Source of the DNA: Rhabdophis nuchalis
Taxonomy: Eukaryota; Chordata; Lepidosauria; Squamata; Natricidae
Length of the DNA: 64,000 nucleotides
Reading direction: 5' to 3'
Assembly: GCA_039707465.1 (NCBI GenBank)
Contig: CM077649.1
Coordinates: forward strand, 13,966,501-14,030,500
Shown here: positions 10,906 to 22,454 of the stretch, piece by piece
How positions within the stretch are numbered: the stretch's first letter is position 1
Layout of the letters: every line of letters starts with the position of its first letter
Notes under the pieces: generated by a model
What the model was told of the DNA's origin: nothing
Databases searched by the model: none
What the model saw: the letters and a program-made list of their open reading frames with translations, nothing else
Program-made: the position numbers and the translations under genes

Positions 10906-12090
10906 ACATCACATGACACGTCTCAGACCATTCTGGAAGCCTTTAAGAGAATAAGTGCTTTATCAAAGCTCTCAGACAAAAAAGCCACTATTTCTTTAGC
11001 TTTCTTTGGAAATACTAGATTGTTGATTATTTCACAAACAATTTGTTACGAGCCATATTATTCCTCCTTTATGATGTTAAACATCTGACAGACCTTTTCA
11101 GGAAAACAGGAGCTGAATATTACAGAAAGTAAATCCACAAGAGAACCTAATGAAAGACCTAGCATATTTGAAAGAATGGTTGGTTAAAGCCGACAAATCC
11201 AGGAAAAGAATTACTGAAACTGGATGAAAAACCAAAAATAAAACAATGAGTTCATTTGGTCATTCAAGCACAAAATCTTTTCCTTTCTTAAGCCTTAATG
11301 CCCCTGAGGGCATCAATCTCCAAAATAAAACCATAATTTTACTTGTGAAAAATCACATAATGGTAAAATGAATTATCTTGAGATTTTGCATAGAAACGTT
11401 ATGAAATATGAACATTTCACAAGATGTTGACAGTCTTACATACAATTTAATAAGAGACCTATAAAACGTGGTTAGATCTGCTGAAATGCTGGTCTTGTAT
11501 CCCAGACAGGGGAAATGAAATCTTCACTTAGGCTGGTGCCCAGAGTCCAAAAAATGTTGCTAGTCGCTGATCCCCTACTGTTAATATTCTAAAAATAAAA
11601 TGAAGGGGATTTTTCCCGTTAAAAGAGATAAAATCGCATTTAGGAAAAGTCTGCATTTGCTGAGATGATATATGGCTCTATCATTTTATTGCTTTTAAGT
11701 ACAGGTCATTTTCTATTACTTAAGATAGATATAAGCAAACTGGTGTCCTCTGACTCATTTAGATCTAAATCGTACAATCCTGATTATGGTGCCACGGGAG
11801 CTGAATGTTGGCTAGATTTAGATTTTTATATAGATTCAATAATAGGCTCCATTAACCAACTGGCCTGCAAAATTGATTTGGATAATAATTTACATACAGT
11901 AGGCAATTTGTGTCATGTCCAATCTTAGGTACGAATCCAGATACCTTGGATACTCTGCCCCCTACTTTTCTTCAATTTTATCTGACTTTTGCTATCCTCA
12001 GGACCTGTGATCCCTCAGAGCCATTGTTTTCCTTTACAGCTTATCTGCGTCTGTGCTTCTATAGCAAATATACACAAATTGAGTGTTGCA
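10906..12090. other. Intronic, no recognised repeat
   Basis: AT-rich unique sequence with random short frames only. Confidence 0.4.
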
Positions 12091-12095
12091 TTAGA

Positions 12096-12850
12096 TTGTT
12101 TTGCATTGCATTGGCATCCATCAGTCTCAAAAGACTATGGTATCATGCTCTGGAAAGAGGTAAAGCTGGAGCATCCTCTCCAGAGCTTGCGGCCTGGGTA
12201 GATTAATATGGAGGATAGATTGTTACCCAAGCAGCAAACCCCCCATCTCCGCATCACTGAAATAGTCCAATGGAATGGTAGAGACATTATGTTTGGTTCC
12301 AGCTGCATCGCAGGAGTTACCAGATCATGGTTTTATACAGTCACGAACTGCTTCCGGGACTCCGGCTCCGGATTTTGCCTTGAGGTTGACTCCTGAAGCC
12401 TTTTCCAGTAGTGGACATAGCCACAAGGCAGTGGAGGTTTGTAATCAGAGTTTCCCTTCTCCTAGAACAGGGGTCTGCAAAGTCGGCTCTTTTAAGACTG
12501 GTGGACTTCAACTCCCAGAATTCCCCAGCCAGCTAAGCTGCCTGGGAACTCTGGGAGTTGAAGTCCACCAGTCTTAAAAGAGCCGACTTTGCAGACCCCT
12601 GTCCTAGAAGATGATTCTGCTGCTTTATCTTCCGTTGGGGAATACAGTCCTCTTCTGCCTTCAAAATCGTTGACCATTTTCTCCTGTAACCCTGGAAAGG
12701 GGCCCTTACGAGGTGCTACCAGCTGGACCAAGGTTTTTTAAGGAGGTGTTACTCCTCCATCACCCGCCCTTTGTCCTGGCTTGTGACAGGCAGAGCCTGG
12801 CTTCCCAAACATTGGGCCCAGGATGGTGGATTTAATGCATTAGATATTGC
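12096..12850 (-). mobile_element. Unclassified LINE-like interspersed repeat
   Basis: Begins with a (TTGCA)n-like tail, then GGCATCCATCAGTCTCAAAAG, which I recall as the reverse complement of a common reptile LINE end (GTCTTTTGAGACTGATGGATGCC type). A hAT MITE at 12468-12601 interrupts it. I cannot assign a clade (possibly RTE-like), and the right end is approximate. Confidence 0.4.
12468..12601. mobile_element. Palindromic hAT MITE, TSD TCCTAGAA
   Basis: Near-perfect 134-bp palindrome from CAGGGGTCTGCAAAGTCGGC to GCAGACCCCTG, with exact 8-bp duplications at 12460-12467 and 12602-12609. No coding capacity. Confidence 0.9.
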
Positions 12851-13347
12851 ATTAGATATTGAACAGCATCTTGAAACTGTACTCTGAAGCAGGCTGGACC
12901 ACTTTTAAATGGGACATTTTTTAAATAGTTTTGTATTTTCCCCCATTACAAAAACCAAACAAATGTGTCTTGTTTTGCCTGACACAGTATATACTGTACT
13001 TACATCTTCAAATATTGACTGAGCTATTTGTCATCATTACATACATAGAATCCGTACATGAGAAGTAGGACAGAGTGTTGCAGGCCATGGAACACATACA
13101 ACTGGGTTATATGAATAGCCTAAGCTGCCTATAGTTACACCTCTGTGGTTGACGTCATTAGGTTGTCTTTGAATGGCCATCTACTACAAATGTCTACCTT
13201 TTTCCATTCTACTTTGCTTGAAATAACTAGCAAGATACTTTCATGTACTTCTGGCCTGCTCTGTTAAGGGATTTATAGTTGGAATTGAACATGACATTAA
13301 AATGTGATGTGCAAATACCCAGGCAGTTTTTAGAGAAGCAACTAGAT

Positions 13348-13542
13348 CAGCGGTTCCCAACCTGTGGGTCGCAACCCCTTGGGGAGTCGAATGACCCCTT
13401 CACAGGGGTCGCCTAAAACCATCGGAAAATACATATTTTCGATGGTCTTAGGAACCGAGACACCAATTTTATGGTTGGAGATCACCACAACATGAGGAAC
13501 TGTATTAAAGGGTCACGGCATTGGGAAGATTGAGAACCACTG
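13348..13542. mobile_element. SPIN-like hAT MITE, TSD AACTAGAT
   Basis: Starts CAGCGGTTCCCAACCTGTGG and ends TTGAGAACCACTG, with exact 8-bp duplications at 13340-13347 and 13543-13550. The GGGTCGC, GACCCCTTCACAGG and TGGTCTTAGG blocks match what I recall of the nonautonomous SPIN (Buster-type hAT) family, which spread horizontally among tetrapods. 195 bp, no transposase. Confidence 0.75.
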
Positions 13543-13922
13543 AACTAGATCTTTTTACTCATGGGAACTGATCAATATTCTACAAAGAAAATTAAGTTTT
13601 AAAAAAATATTTGCATGATACAGAATGTCTGCTAAGGCAGAAAAACACCTGCAAATACTGAATATACTGAGAATGTATCCTTTGTTCTGCTTATAGTGAC
13701 TTTTAAACATTCAGAATTTATCTGAAACATAACTATTTGTTTCATACAAACTGGAGAGGCAGATTTTTTAAAATCCCACTGGTCCCAAAGCAAAGAATAA
13801 TACTGATTTGTCTTTGAATTTTCCCCTCATGTTTTAATATTTTTTTGATAACTTTAAATATAGGTATGTTGGTCCTAAAATGCCTACATGATAAAGATCA
13901 ATAGCTTTAGCTAATACTTTCC

Positions 13923-13988
13923 TAATTTTAGTTGTCTTGTAAAACATACGTCACTTTTCCTTTTGGTCTTTTCATTTTCAAATTCAAA

Positions 13989-14065
<77 letters not shown>

Positions 14066-14939
14066 TTTTTTTTTTTTCTCATTTCAAAAACATTCATTGA
14101 TATACATTCTTATACATGCTTTTTAACATTTATCTATTCATCATTAATCTCTATACTCATTCTTACATATATACTGTATAATAGTTTGGATCGCTTTCTT
14201 GCCACCCTGTGTCTCCATCTTATTTTGCAACAGCCTCACTCCTACTTTCTCAAGCTCCCTTCTCTGCCTTCTTGTTTCCTCCTCTCATTTTTCCTCTCTT
14301 CTCCCTTTTCCCCCTCTCTTTCCTCTCTCCTTCTCTCCTCTCTTCTTTCTTATCCTGTCTCCTACTCTTCATTCCCCACCCTTACTTTCTCTACTTTACC
14401 CTTTCTTCCTTTCCCTCCTCGTCTCTCCTCTTTCCGTTGTTGCCTTTGCTTGTTTATTTTCTCTGATGGGTTCTGGGGGTGGCGTTTCAACGTTCCAAAC
14501 TTAATATATATATTTTCCCTTAAAATAAATTTCTATTAAACAATAATTCACATGAACATTGAACAAAGACTGAGGAGTTTAATACCTCCTCCAATTTTAG
14601 TCTAATTCATCCCAAGCTGATAGACATATTACAGTCTTCTTATAAATCCCTAATTCTCAATATTTCTCCTACACTTCTAATAATAGCTGTTTATTAGAGT
14701 TTATATAGAGAAAAAGATTCAAAAACAATTATTAATTAAATCTTAACCACTACTCCCATTAAAATCCGACACTCTTGTTTCCCAGCCATAGATACCAGAA
14801 ATCCCAACTTTTATTAAAAAGCTATTCATTTTCCCTTTAAGAATATGTATCATCCTGTCTACTTCTGCACATTAGAATCTTATCATAATTTTAGTTGTCT
14901 TGTAAAACATAAATCACTTTTCCTTTTGGTCTTTTCATT
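13923..14939 (-). mobile_element. L1-like 3' insertion flanked by a 54-bp direct repeat
   Basis: Copies of one 54-bp sequence at 13923-13976 and 14886-14939 differ at two bases and bracket a 909-bp insert. Read on the minus strand, the insert has a long purine-rich tract (14240-14450) and then an A/AAT-rich 3' tail (13980-14078), the layout of an L1-type 3' UTR and tail. No ORF2 remnant is recognised, so the L1 label is inference. The duplication looks like an unusually long target-site duplication. Confidence 0.5.
13990..14066. repeat. (TTA)n microsatellite
   Basis: About 25 TTA/ATT units followed by a T-run, at the tail side of the insertion at 13977-14885. Confidence 0.95.
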
Positions 14940-15249
14940 GAAAGCAAAAATATATAGCCACATGAGCCTTTCAATATTCTTACATTTTTTTAAAAAAAGA
15001 GAGATTTACCCATTTATTGCAGCATATTTTAAAGCTGGAGGTATAAATGCCGCAAGATGAAAAAAAAGGCAACTTTTATCCATAATGATAAATATATTGC
15101 ATGTTCTAAAACATGGTCATCATATGTCTTGATCACACATTACTTCCATTTATTATTTACATCTATTCATGCAAACAGGGTTGGCATTGTGACATTCCGT
15201 TAACAGTACTTTCCTTTCAATAAAATACTGTATGGTGATGAATCTAACT

Positions 15250-15384
15250 CAGTGTTTCTCAATCTTGGCGAGTTTAAGACAGGTGGACTTCAACTCCCAG
15301 AATTCCCCAGCCAGCCATGCTGGCTGGGGAATTCTGGGAGTTGAAGTCCACTCGTCTTAAACTCGCCAAGGTTGAGAAACACTG
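15250..15384. mobile_element. Palindromic hAT MITE (CAGTGTTTCTCAA ends), TSD ATCTAACT
   Basis: 135-bp palindrome from CAGTGTTTCTCAATCTTGG to GGTTGAGAAACACTG. Exact duplications are at 15242-15249 and 15385-15392. The core is shared with the CAGGGG-ended copies but the outer 25 bp differ. Confidence 0.9.
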
Positions 15385-15810
15385 ATCTAACTCTTCAAAA
15401 CTTTATTTACATTGTAATTCTCTCCACAATTACACAATTGGATAGTGGGTGTTGCTCAGGGTGGATATTTAAGAAACATGTGAAGGAACCAGTCGGTCTG
15501 AAAGAACTCTTGGTAATGATACACAATGTATACTCATAAAAAAATTAAAAACAGTGCACAAGGCATTAGCTACCCACAGAGAGGCAAATGGGGACCACTC
15601 ACTGGCTACTAAGCATCAATGATGATTAGGAGGGGAAAGGTTGATGAGTAAATGCTTTGCTTAAGTTTTTTACAACGGAAGGAGGCAGACTGATGCAGTC
15701 CAGGTTTTTTGTACTAAAGCTCCAACCATCCCTTAGCTGGGGATGATAGAAGTGGATGTTGGAAAGAAGCTGGGTTTCCTCCTTCCCTAAGATACAGCAT
15801 CCTTGTAAAG

Positions 15811-15924
15811 CAGGGGTCTCCAACCTTTGCAACTTTAAGTCTGAAGGACTTCAGCTCTCTGGCTGGAGAATTCTGGGAGCTGAAGTCCTTCAGACTTAAA
15901 GTTGCAAAGGTTGGAGACTCCCTG
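15811..15924. mobile_element. Palindromic hAT MITE, TSD TTGTAAAG
   Basis: CAGGGGTCTCCAACC to GGTTGGAGACTCCCTG, 114 bp. Exact 8-bp duplications are at 15803-15810 and 15925-15932. Confidence 0.9.
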
Positions 15925-16137
15925 TTGTAAAGGACATAACAGAAGCATTTTTGTATCTTTGTTTATTTAACAAATTCTCAGAGCCACCCATCCAATAAAC
16001 ACTGGATGGGATCTAAAATATAACACAACCTAACTTTACTTTGTTGGAAATTAAAGATATACTATAACATGCGATGACAAATATTCTGCATAAGCGCTAC
16101 TTGTTCTCAATTGAAGAAAAAAAGAGATCTGGATGAT

Positions 16138-16580
16138 TATTTATTTATTTTATTTATTTTATCACATTTTTATACCGCCCTATCTCCCTGGTAGGACTCA
16201 GGGCGGTACACAGAAGAAGTAAAAAACAAAATAATATACAAACAACAAGATAAAATAGGATTAAATTTGATGGATCTGTGCTAAAAATCAATTAAAACAG
16301 TTTAAAAAGTCCCATTAAAATTAAATTAAATCATTAAATCTATGCCAGCCCGGCCAGATGAAAAAGATGCGTTTTAAGCCCCCGGCGGAAGAGGCGTAGG
16401 TCTGTGGTGGTGCGGAGATCAGGGGGCAAGTCATTCCAGAGGGCCGGACCCCCCACAGAGAAGGCTCTCCCCCTGGGGGTTGCCAGCCGGCATTGACTGG
16501 TGGACGGCACCCTGAGGAGGCCCTCCCTGTGGAAGCGGACAGGTCGAAGGGAGGTGTGTGGTAGGAGGCAGTCTCGCAGG
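16138..16580 (-). mobile_element. 5'-truncated L2-like LINE
   Basis: ATTT-rich tail, TATACCGCCCTATCTCC...GGGCGGTACACAG 3' UTR, then the C-terminal coding end on the minus strand (GRAFSVGGPALWNDLPPD). The 5' break lies at the RDxLLPHT codons, a point shared with several other copies. Confidence 0.85.
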
Positions 16581-16687
16581 TAATGACTAGATGGCAGCAA
16601 AGTGAAAATCCCAACATTGCATTTCTCCAGTGTTTCTCATTTATTTTGCATTTATTTCATACATTTATTCCCATTCTACTTCCATTT

Positions 16688-16865
16688 TAGGCATGAAATC
16701 CAGCCGGGTGACTTTGGGCCAGTCACTCTCTTTCAGCCCAAGCCAACTCACAGAGTTATTATGGCTATTCTTCCTTTTTTTAGAGGAGGAAGGAGTATTA
16801 GGCATGTTTGTTGCCTCGAGTTATTTATAAAGTAATAAGGCAGGATAAAAATCAAATAAATCATA
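16688..16865 (+). mobile_element. SINE fragment (tRNA-derived family, 3' half)
   Basis: CAGCCGGGTGACTTTGGGCC...GCCTCGAGTTATTTATAAAG...GGCAGGATAAAAATCAAATAAAT is the body and tail of a reptile tRNA-derived SINE. Minus-strand relatives are at 46255-46497 and 48731-48953. The tRNA head is missing. Confidence 0.6.
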
Positions 16866-16914
16866 ATGGTTCAAACAACATAGAAAACCAAACCTAACAT
16901 GGCTAGGTTTAATG

Positions 16915-17848
16915 TATTTTTTTTTAATTTTAATTAAATTTATACCCCGCCCTTCTCCGGAGAGGACCCAAGGCGGCACACAGGAATTTAAAAACATACA
17001 AAATGACAAAATACAAAATTTAAAAGACATATTAAATTCCCATCCTATGCTAAAATCCAATTAAAATACCCAAATTAAAACTGTCTAAAATAGTCCCAGC
17101 GGAAGGTTACACTAGGCCGGCTTGGTGAAAGAGATGTGTCTTTAGACACTGGCGGAAGAGGCGGAGGTCCGAGATGGTGTGAAGTTCAGGGGGTAGGTCG
17201 TTCCAAAGGGCAGGGCCCGCCACAGAGAAGGCCCTTCCCCTAGGTGTCGCCAGTCGGCATTGCCCGGCCGACGGCACCCTGAGAAGGCCCTCTCTGTGGG
17301 AGCGGATCGGCCGAAGGGATGTATGGGGCAGGAGACGGTCTCGCATATAACTAGGTCCCAAGCCATGGAGCGCTTTAAAGATGGTCGTCAAAACCTTGAA
17401 GCGCACCCAAAATACCACAGGAAGCCAGTGCAGCTCGCGAGTGTTATATGGGAGTGTCTGGGGGCTCCTGTAATCACCCGCGCGGCTGCATTCTGGACTA
17501 ACTAGCTTTCGAGTGCACCTCAAGGGAAGCCCCATGTAGAGAGCATTACAGTAGTCGAGTCGGGATGTCACGAGTGCTTGAGTGACTGTGCGAAGGGCAG
17601 CCCAGTCCAGTTAGGGGCGCAATTGGCGCATCAGGCATACCTGATGAAACGCCCCCCTGGCCACGGCCGCCACATGGTCCTCCATGGACAGCCGGGAGTC
17701 CAGGAGGACACCCAAATTGCGGCCCTCTCCATGGGGGCCAGTGTTTCACCCCCAATGGCCAGAGTTGGAGTAATCTGACTGAACCGGGGTGCCGGAAACC
17801 ACAGCCACTCAGTCTTGGACGGGTTGAGCTTGAGTTTGAACACAGTGA
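16915..17848 (-). mobile_element. 5'-truncated L2-like LINE (longer copy)
   Basis: The 3' UTR (ATACCCCGCCCTTCTCC...GGCACACAGG) is followed on the minus strand by decayed RT C-terminal coding: TSRLDYCNALYMGLPLRCTR, LHWLPVVF, SVAGPALWNDLPPEL and, in another frame, LNPSKTEWLWFPA. Several frameshifts. It ends at about 17838, beside a duplicated GAACACAGTGAGAAG motif. Confidence 0.85.
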
Positions 17849-17849
17849 G

Positions 17850-19580
17850 AAGTATGAACACAGTGAGAAGAGAAGTTGGACAGAAATTTGTATGGAGGCA
17901 AACCAGAGGAAAATTTTGGATAAAGTACACAGTGATCCATCCATTGCATGAAATAACATGCCTGTCTGAAACATAAATTTATATCGATCTCTCCATTAAT
18001 CTTGGAGACAATAGTTACATTAGAATCAAGTGTTACTCAATGTTTTGCAGTTCAAAGTATTGCAGTCACAGAGTTATTAAATGGTGGATCATATTTCTAT
18101 TTCTTCTTTCAGTAAAGAAATCACATATATGATAGAGCTTATGCTCTGCATGCAAAGAATCTGCATTTCAAGCTCTGGTTGGTTGAGATATGGAAATGAT
18201 TTTTGGAGATTTGAAACAGTTTCTGCCAGCCAGAGTTGATAAAGGCAGAATAATCTGATGTTCTCTGTTGAATTACAACTTCCATCAGAGGCTGATAGCA
18301 AAGTAGTAAGGCCAATAACAAGGAAACTAAAGTCCAAAAGCTGGTCAGAGCTTGTGTAGATATGATGGGGGATTGTATAAGACTATAAGTCACATAAATA
18401 AAATACATAAATCAATAAATATATTTTTAAGGCAGCATTCCCTACCTCTCGCATACTTACAGTTAATGGGAACTGGTAGCTTCCTATGTTCTGTGGTCAT
18501 ATCTCGGTTGCAGTTAAAGGCTTGCTTGCTTATTTCTAAATTCTGAAGAAGTTGGGAAAATTACCTGACTGTCTTTGTTTTATTGTTTGACTTTGAAAAG
18601 AGAAAATCCACTTTAAAGATTTTGCTAAAAATTGTCTACATCTGTCTAATTTGGCATTTTGTGACTACTTATGATTGAGCAACCACTTAACAGGCCACTT
18701 TAACTAGTGCCCTCTTATATGTATATATCAATAATACTATACCTATTTCTGTGGTCTCTGAATGGTCCCTAAGGGAGGGCATGATACTGAGCAGGCTAGA
18801 AAAACAAATGTTGATTTCAAAGGCTTTTTTGTTTATTCTTCTAAAAGGCACAAAGCTTATGGCTGTTTTACTTCACACACCTGTATGAGGTTGAAAAGAG
18901 GAACATAAACACTCTACATTACCTAATTGCCTTTGTTAATAAAATTTACCACCCTTTTCCTCTTACTCTAGTGTTGGTTTCCTCCCACCCCTTTTTGGCA
19001 CAAGCTATTAAATTCAAATTCCCTTGTATAAACTGCTGATCATGTTCCTGGCAGCCTGCTGACTTGAAGTCTTTTTATAACACCCTTATTATATTTGTCT
19101 TTATTCTTTCTTTCTCTGAATCCCTCTGCTTCCTTCTGGCCAACAAAATCACCTTCTGTCGTAAGGCTTTTCTCATCTGTGTCCAACAGCTTCTGAACCC
19201 GTATTTCCAGGGGCTGCCCTAGTCTGAGATCAGTTTAAAAGATAATATTCAGTACTTTTCTTATCTTCAGACACTTTCGCCTTGCTGTTTCAGCTTCAGA
19301 GAACAAACAAACAAACAAATTCATCAGCCATTTATACTGGTGGAGTTAGGAAATGCAACAGATTCATGCTTCAAATGGTTGTGCACAAAATATACAATTT
19401 TAAAACCAGAGAACAGCTGATACTGGGGGTTTCCTCTTTTTGTTGTGAAAAAAAGCATTAATCTCATCATCTGGTACCTATTCTTGTTTTTGGTGTATGC
19501 TGTGTTGACTACTGATAATTGTTACAGTGTTGTGAAGATTTACAGATGTTTTGGGAATGTTCAGTGTTGCTAGAGAAGTG
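17850..19580. other. Intronic, no recognised repeat
   Basis: Unique-looking sequence without exon signals or known repeat signatures. Confidence 0.4.
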
Positions 19581-19584
19581 CAAT

Positions 19585-20228
19585 AATACAATAATACAAT
19601 AGCAGAGTTGGAAGGGACCTTGTAAGTCTTCTAGTCCAACCCCCTGCGTGGGCAGGAACCTTATACCATTTCAGACAAATGGCTATCTAACATCTTTTTA
19701 AAGACTTACAGGGTTGGGGCATTCACAACTTCTGGAGGCAAGCTGTTCCAGAGGTTCATTGTTCTAACTGTCAGGAAATTTCTCCTTAGTTCTAAGTTGC
19801 TTCTCTCCTTGATTAGTTTCCACCCATTGCTTCTTGTCCTGCCCCCAGGTGCCTTGGAGAATAGTTTGACTCCCTCTTCTTTGTGGCACCCTCTGTTATA
19901 TCGGAACACTGCTATCATGTCTCCCCTGGTCCTTCTCTTCATCATATTAGACATACCCAGTTCCTGCAACCGTTCTTCATATGTTTTAGCCTCCAATCCC
20001 CTAATCATCTTGGTTGCTCTTCTCTGCACTCTTTCCAGAGTCTCCACGTCTTTTCTACATCGTGGCGACCAAAACTGTATGCAGTATTCCAAGTGTGGCC
20101 TTACCAAGGCACTATACAGTGGCATTAACACTTCACGTGATCTAGATTCTATCCCTCTGTTTATGCAGCCTAGAACTGCGTTGGCTTTTTTGGCAGCTGC
20201 TGCACACTGCTGGCTCATATTGAGTGGT
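19585..20228 (-). mobile_element. CR1 LINE 3' fragment
   Basis: AATACAATAGCAGAGTTGGA marks the 3' end. The minus strand encodes about 170 residues of the RT C-terminus with few lesions (QQCAAAAKKANAVLGCINRG, RPHLEYCIQFWSP, RRTRGDMIAVF). 5'-truncated, with good coding preservation suggesting a fairly young copy. Confidence 0.9.
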
Positions 20229-20229
20229 T

Positions 20230-21070
20230 AGAGGCAAGTACATTTAAAGGATTGTTCATTTATTAGAATTGTTTCCTACCTTTAATTCAAGAGCTCAAGG
20301 TGGCACACATGGCATACCTTTCTTGTCCTTTATACAGAATTCATATTATGCCTTTTGTTGTGCCTTATGAGAGTACAATATAAATGTATCATTCCCCACA
20401 CCACTGCTTCTGAACATGGTTCTGAACATGGTTTCTTACTGATTTGACAGTGATTAGAATTCAAATCTTGACATATCCAAATATAGCTTTTCTTTAGAGC
20501 TACATAATTTAGAAAATCTCTAGATTTCCAGATAGCATGTACCACATATAACAAGATGGAAAAATAATGAATAGGATTGATTTGAAACTAAGAAGATTCT
20601 TGATTACTGGATAGAACTGGGCTATTGGGGGATTTTTGTCATATCCTTTTTTGCCAGTCATAGTATTTTTTTAATTATTCTCTCATGTTTTTCTTATTGA
20701 TACTGCACTGTATATTTGATAATATATTAGTCTAAAACTGCACTTCTTCAAATGAAAGACACCATCTGTTTTTGGAGTGATTCTTCTGAGAATGAGCATG
20801 TTCATAAATCTGCAGCAAAAGCATAACTTCCTCCTATTCCACTGACAATCTCATGGAGACCCTTGTTTACCTCTCTGACAAGTTTTTCATTTAAAACTGT
20901 GTCAACTTAATTTCTGGCAATTGTGTGCATAGTAAGAGATGTGCATTGTTTTATGTATACCAGCTATGGTCACCTTCTGCACATTGAATGAAAACAGAAT
21001 CAGAACAAGCACATAGACTTTAAACCTGAACTTTTTCTATTTGTAATTACATCAGAAGTACTTGATAAAG
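20230..21070. other. Intronic, mostly unrecognised
   Basis: A short stretch near 20262-20325 (GAGCTCAAGGTGGCACACATGG) resembles the tail region of a reptile SINE on the minus strand. Nothing else is recognised. Confidence 0.35.
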
Positions 21071-21071
21071 T

Positions 21072-21490
21072 AAGAGCAACCAAGATGATTAGGGGACTGG
21101 AGACTAAAACATATGAAGAACGGTTGCAGGAGCTGGGTATGTCTAGTTTGATGAAGAGAAGGACCAGGGGAGACATGATAGCAGTGTTCCAATATCTCAG
21201 AGGGTGCCACAAAGAAGAGGGAGTCAAACTATTCTCCAAAGCACCTGAGGGCAGGACAAGAAGCAATGGGTGGAAACTAATCAAGGAGAGAAGCAACTTA
21301 GAACTAAGGAGAAATTTCCTGACAGTTAGAACAATTAACCTCTGGAACAGCTTGCCTCCAGAAGTTGTGAATGCCCCAACCCTGGAAGTCTTTAAGAAGA
21401 TGTTAGATAGCCATTTGTCTGAAATGGTATAAAGTTCCTGCCCATGCAGGGGGTTGGACTAGAAGACCTACAAGGTCCCTTCCAACTCTG
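21072..21490 (+). mobile_element. CR1 LINE fragment, 5' part of an L2-split copy
   Basis: Plus-strand frame: MIRGLETKTYEERLQELGMS, RTRGDMIAVFQYLRGCHKEE, LELRRNFLTVRTINLWNSLP. The 3' UTR runs to TCCAACTCTG, where an L2 has inserted. The missing CR1 end resumes at 22151. Confidence 0.9.
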
Positions 21491-22140
21491 AATGAATGAA
21501 TGAATTTAATACTTATAAACCGCTCCCTCTCCCCATGGGGACTCGGGGCGGTGCACAGGTAGAATAAAAACAATAAAAAATATACAAACAGTTCTAAAAC
21601 CAAATTAAACTTAACCTGTGCTAAAATTCCCATAAAACTAACTATGCTAAAAGCTACCCAATAAAAACCCCAAGACAGGGAGACTATCCCAGGCCGGCCA
21701 GACAGAAAAAGTGAGTTTTTAATTTAAGATGGAAGGAGCGGAGGTCCGTGGTCATCCTAATATCGGGGGGAAGGTCGTTCCAGAGGGCCGGGCCCGCCAC
21801 AGAGAGAGCCCTTCCCCTGGGTGTCGCCCGCTGACATAGTCTAGTGGACGGCACCCGGAGAAGTCCCTCTCTGTGGGAGCGAATCGGCCGTGAGGATGTA
21901 TGAGGCAGGATCCGATCCCGCAGATAGCTAGGTCCCGAGCCATGGAGCGCTTTAAAGATGATAATTAACACCTTGAAGCGCACCCGGAAGATGACAGGTA
22001 GCCAGTGCAGCTCGCGCAAGAGCGGTGTTACGTGGGTAGACCTTGCGGTCCCCATAATTGCTCGCGCGGCTGCATTCTGGACTAGCTGAAGTCTCCGGGT
22101 GCACCTCAAGGGAACCCCCATGTAGAGAGAGTTACAATAG
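21491..22140 (-). mobile_element. L2-like LINE inserted into the CR1 3' end
   Basis: AATGAATGAATGAATT tail, the L2 3' UTR (AACCGCTCCCTCTCC...GGGGCGGTGCACAGG), then minus-strand coding (MDYCNSLYMGVPLRCTRRLQ, HVTPLLRELHWLPV, SVAGPALWNDLPPD). It is bounded by the 10-bp duplication TCCAACTCTG (21481-21490 and 22141-22150). 5'-truncated. Confidence 0.9.
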
Positions 22141-22150
22141 TCCAACTCTG

Positions 22151-22186
22151 CTATTGTATTGTATTGTATTGTATTGTATTGTATAA
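22151..22186 (+). mobile_element. CR1 3' terminus and (TATTG)n tail
   Basis: CTATTGTATTGTATTG... continues the CR1 copy that ends at 21490. Confidence 0.85.
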
Positions 22187-22189
22187 AAA

Positions 22190-22452
22190 CATGAAATATT
22201 TGATTGTGAACGTTTTGACAGCTGCTAGAATTGTATTTGCAAAAAACTGGAGAAGTGAGAAATTACCTTCACAAGAGGAAGTCATTTGTAAGATCATGGA
22301 ATGTGCAGAAATGACTAGATTAACATTTGAAATTAGACAGCAGATGCACAAAATGCTTGCCCGAACGACATGTTGTACAAAGCACAAGATGAATAATGTT
22401 TTTTATTTGTTTTTATGTTAAAAAAGAAAAAAGAAAATAAAAAAAGAAAACA
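22190..22452 (+). mobile_element. L1 LINE: ORF2 C-terminus and A-rich tail
   Basis: The plus frame reads LTAARIVFAKNWRSEKLPSQ and then an ICKIMECAEMTRLTFEI block, the C-terminal end of vertebrate L1 ORF2 (AARIxxAxxWKxxxxPTxEEW...EMAEMxKLT type). After the stop comes an AAAAAAGAAAAAAGAAAATAAA tail. It is 5'-truncated or cut by the adjoining CR1. Confidence 0.75.
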
Positions 22453-22454
22453 GA

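Noticed and set aside
14186..14539. Overlapping open frames rich in Ser, Leu, Phe and Pro
   Set aside because: Product of a CT-rich tract within the L1-like insertion. No domain, and all frames are open because of composition.
15250..15384. Palindromes as Rho-independent terminators or CRISPR-like repeats
   Set aside because: The genome is vertebrate, the units have 8-bp target duplications and they are dispersed, so they are MITEs.
18089..18408. Overlapping minus-strand open frames as a gene
   Set aside because: Short, different frames, no domain, no splice or start context worth supporting.
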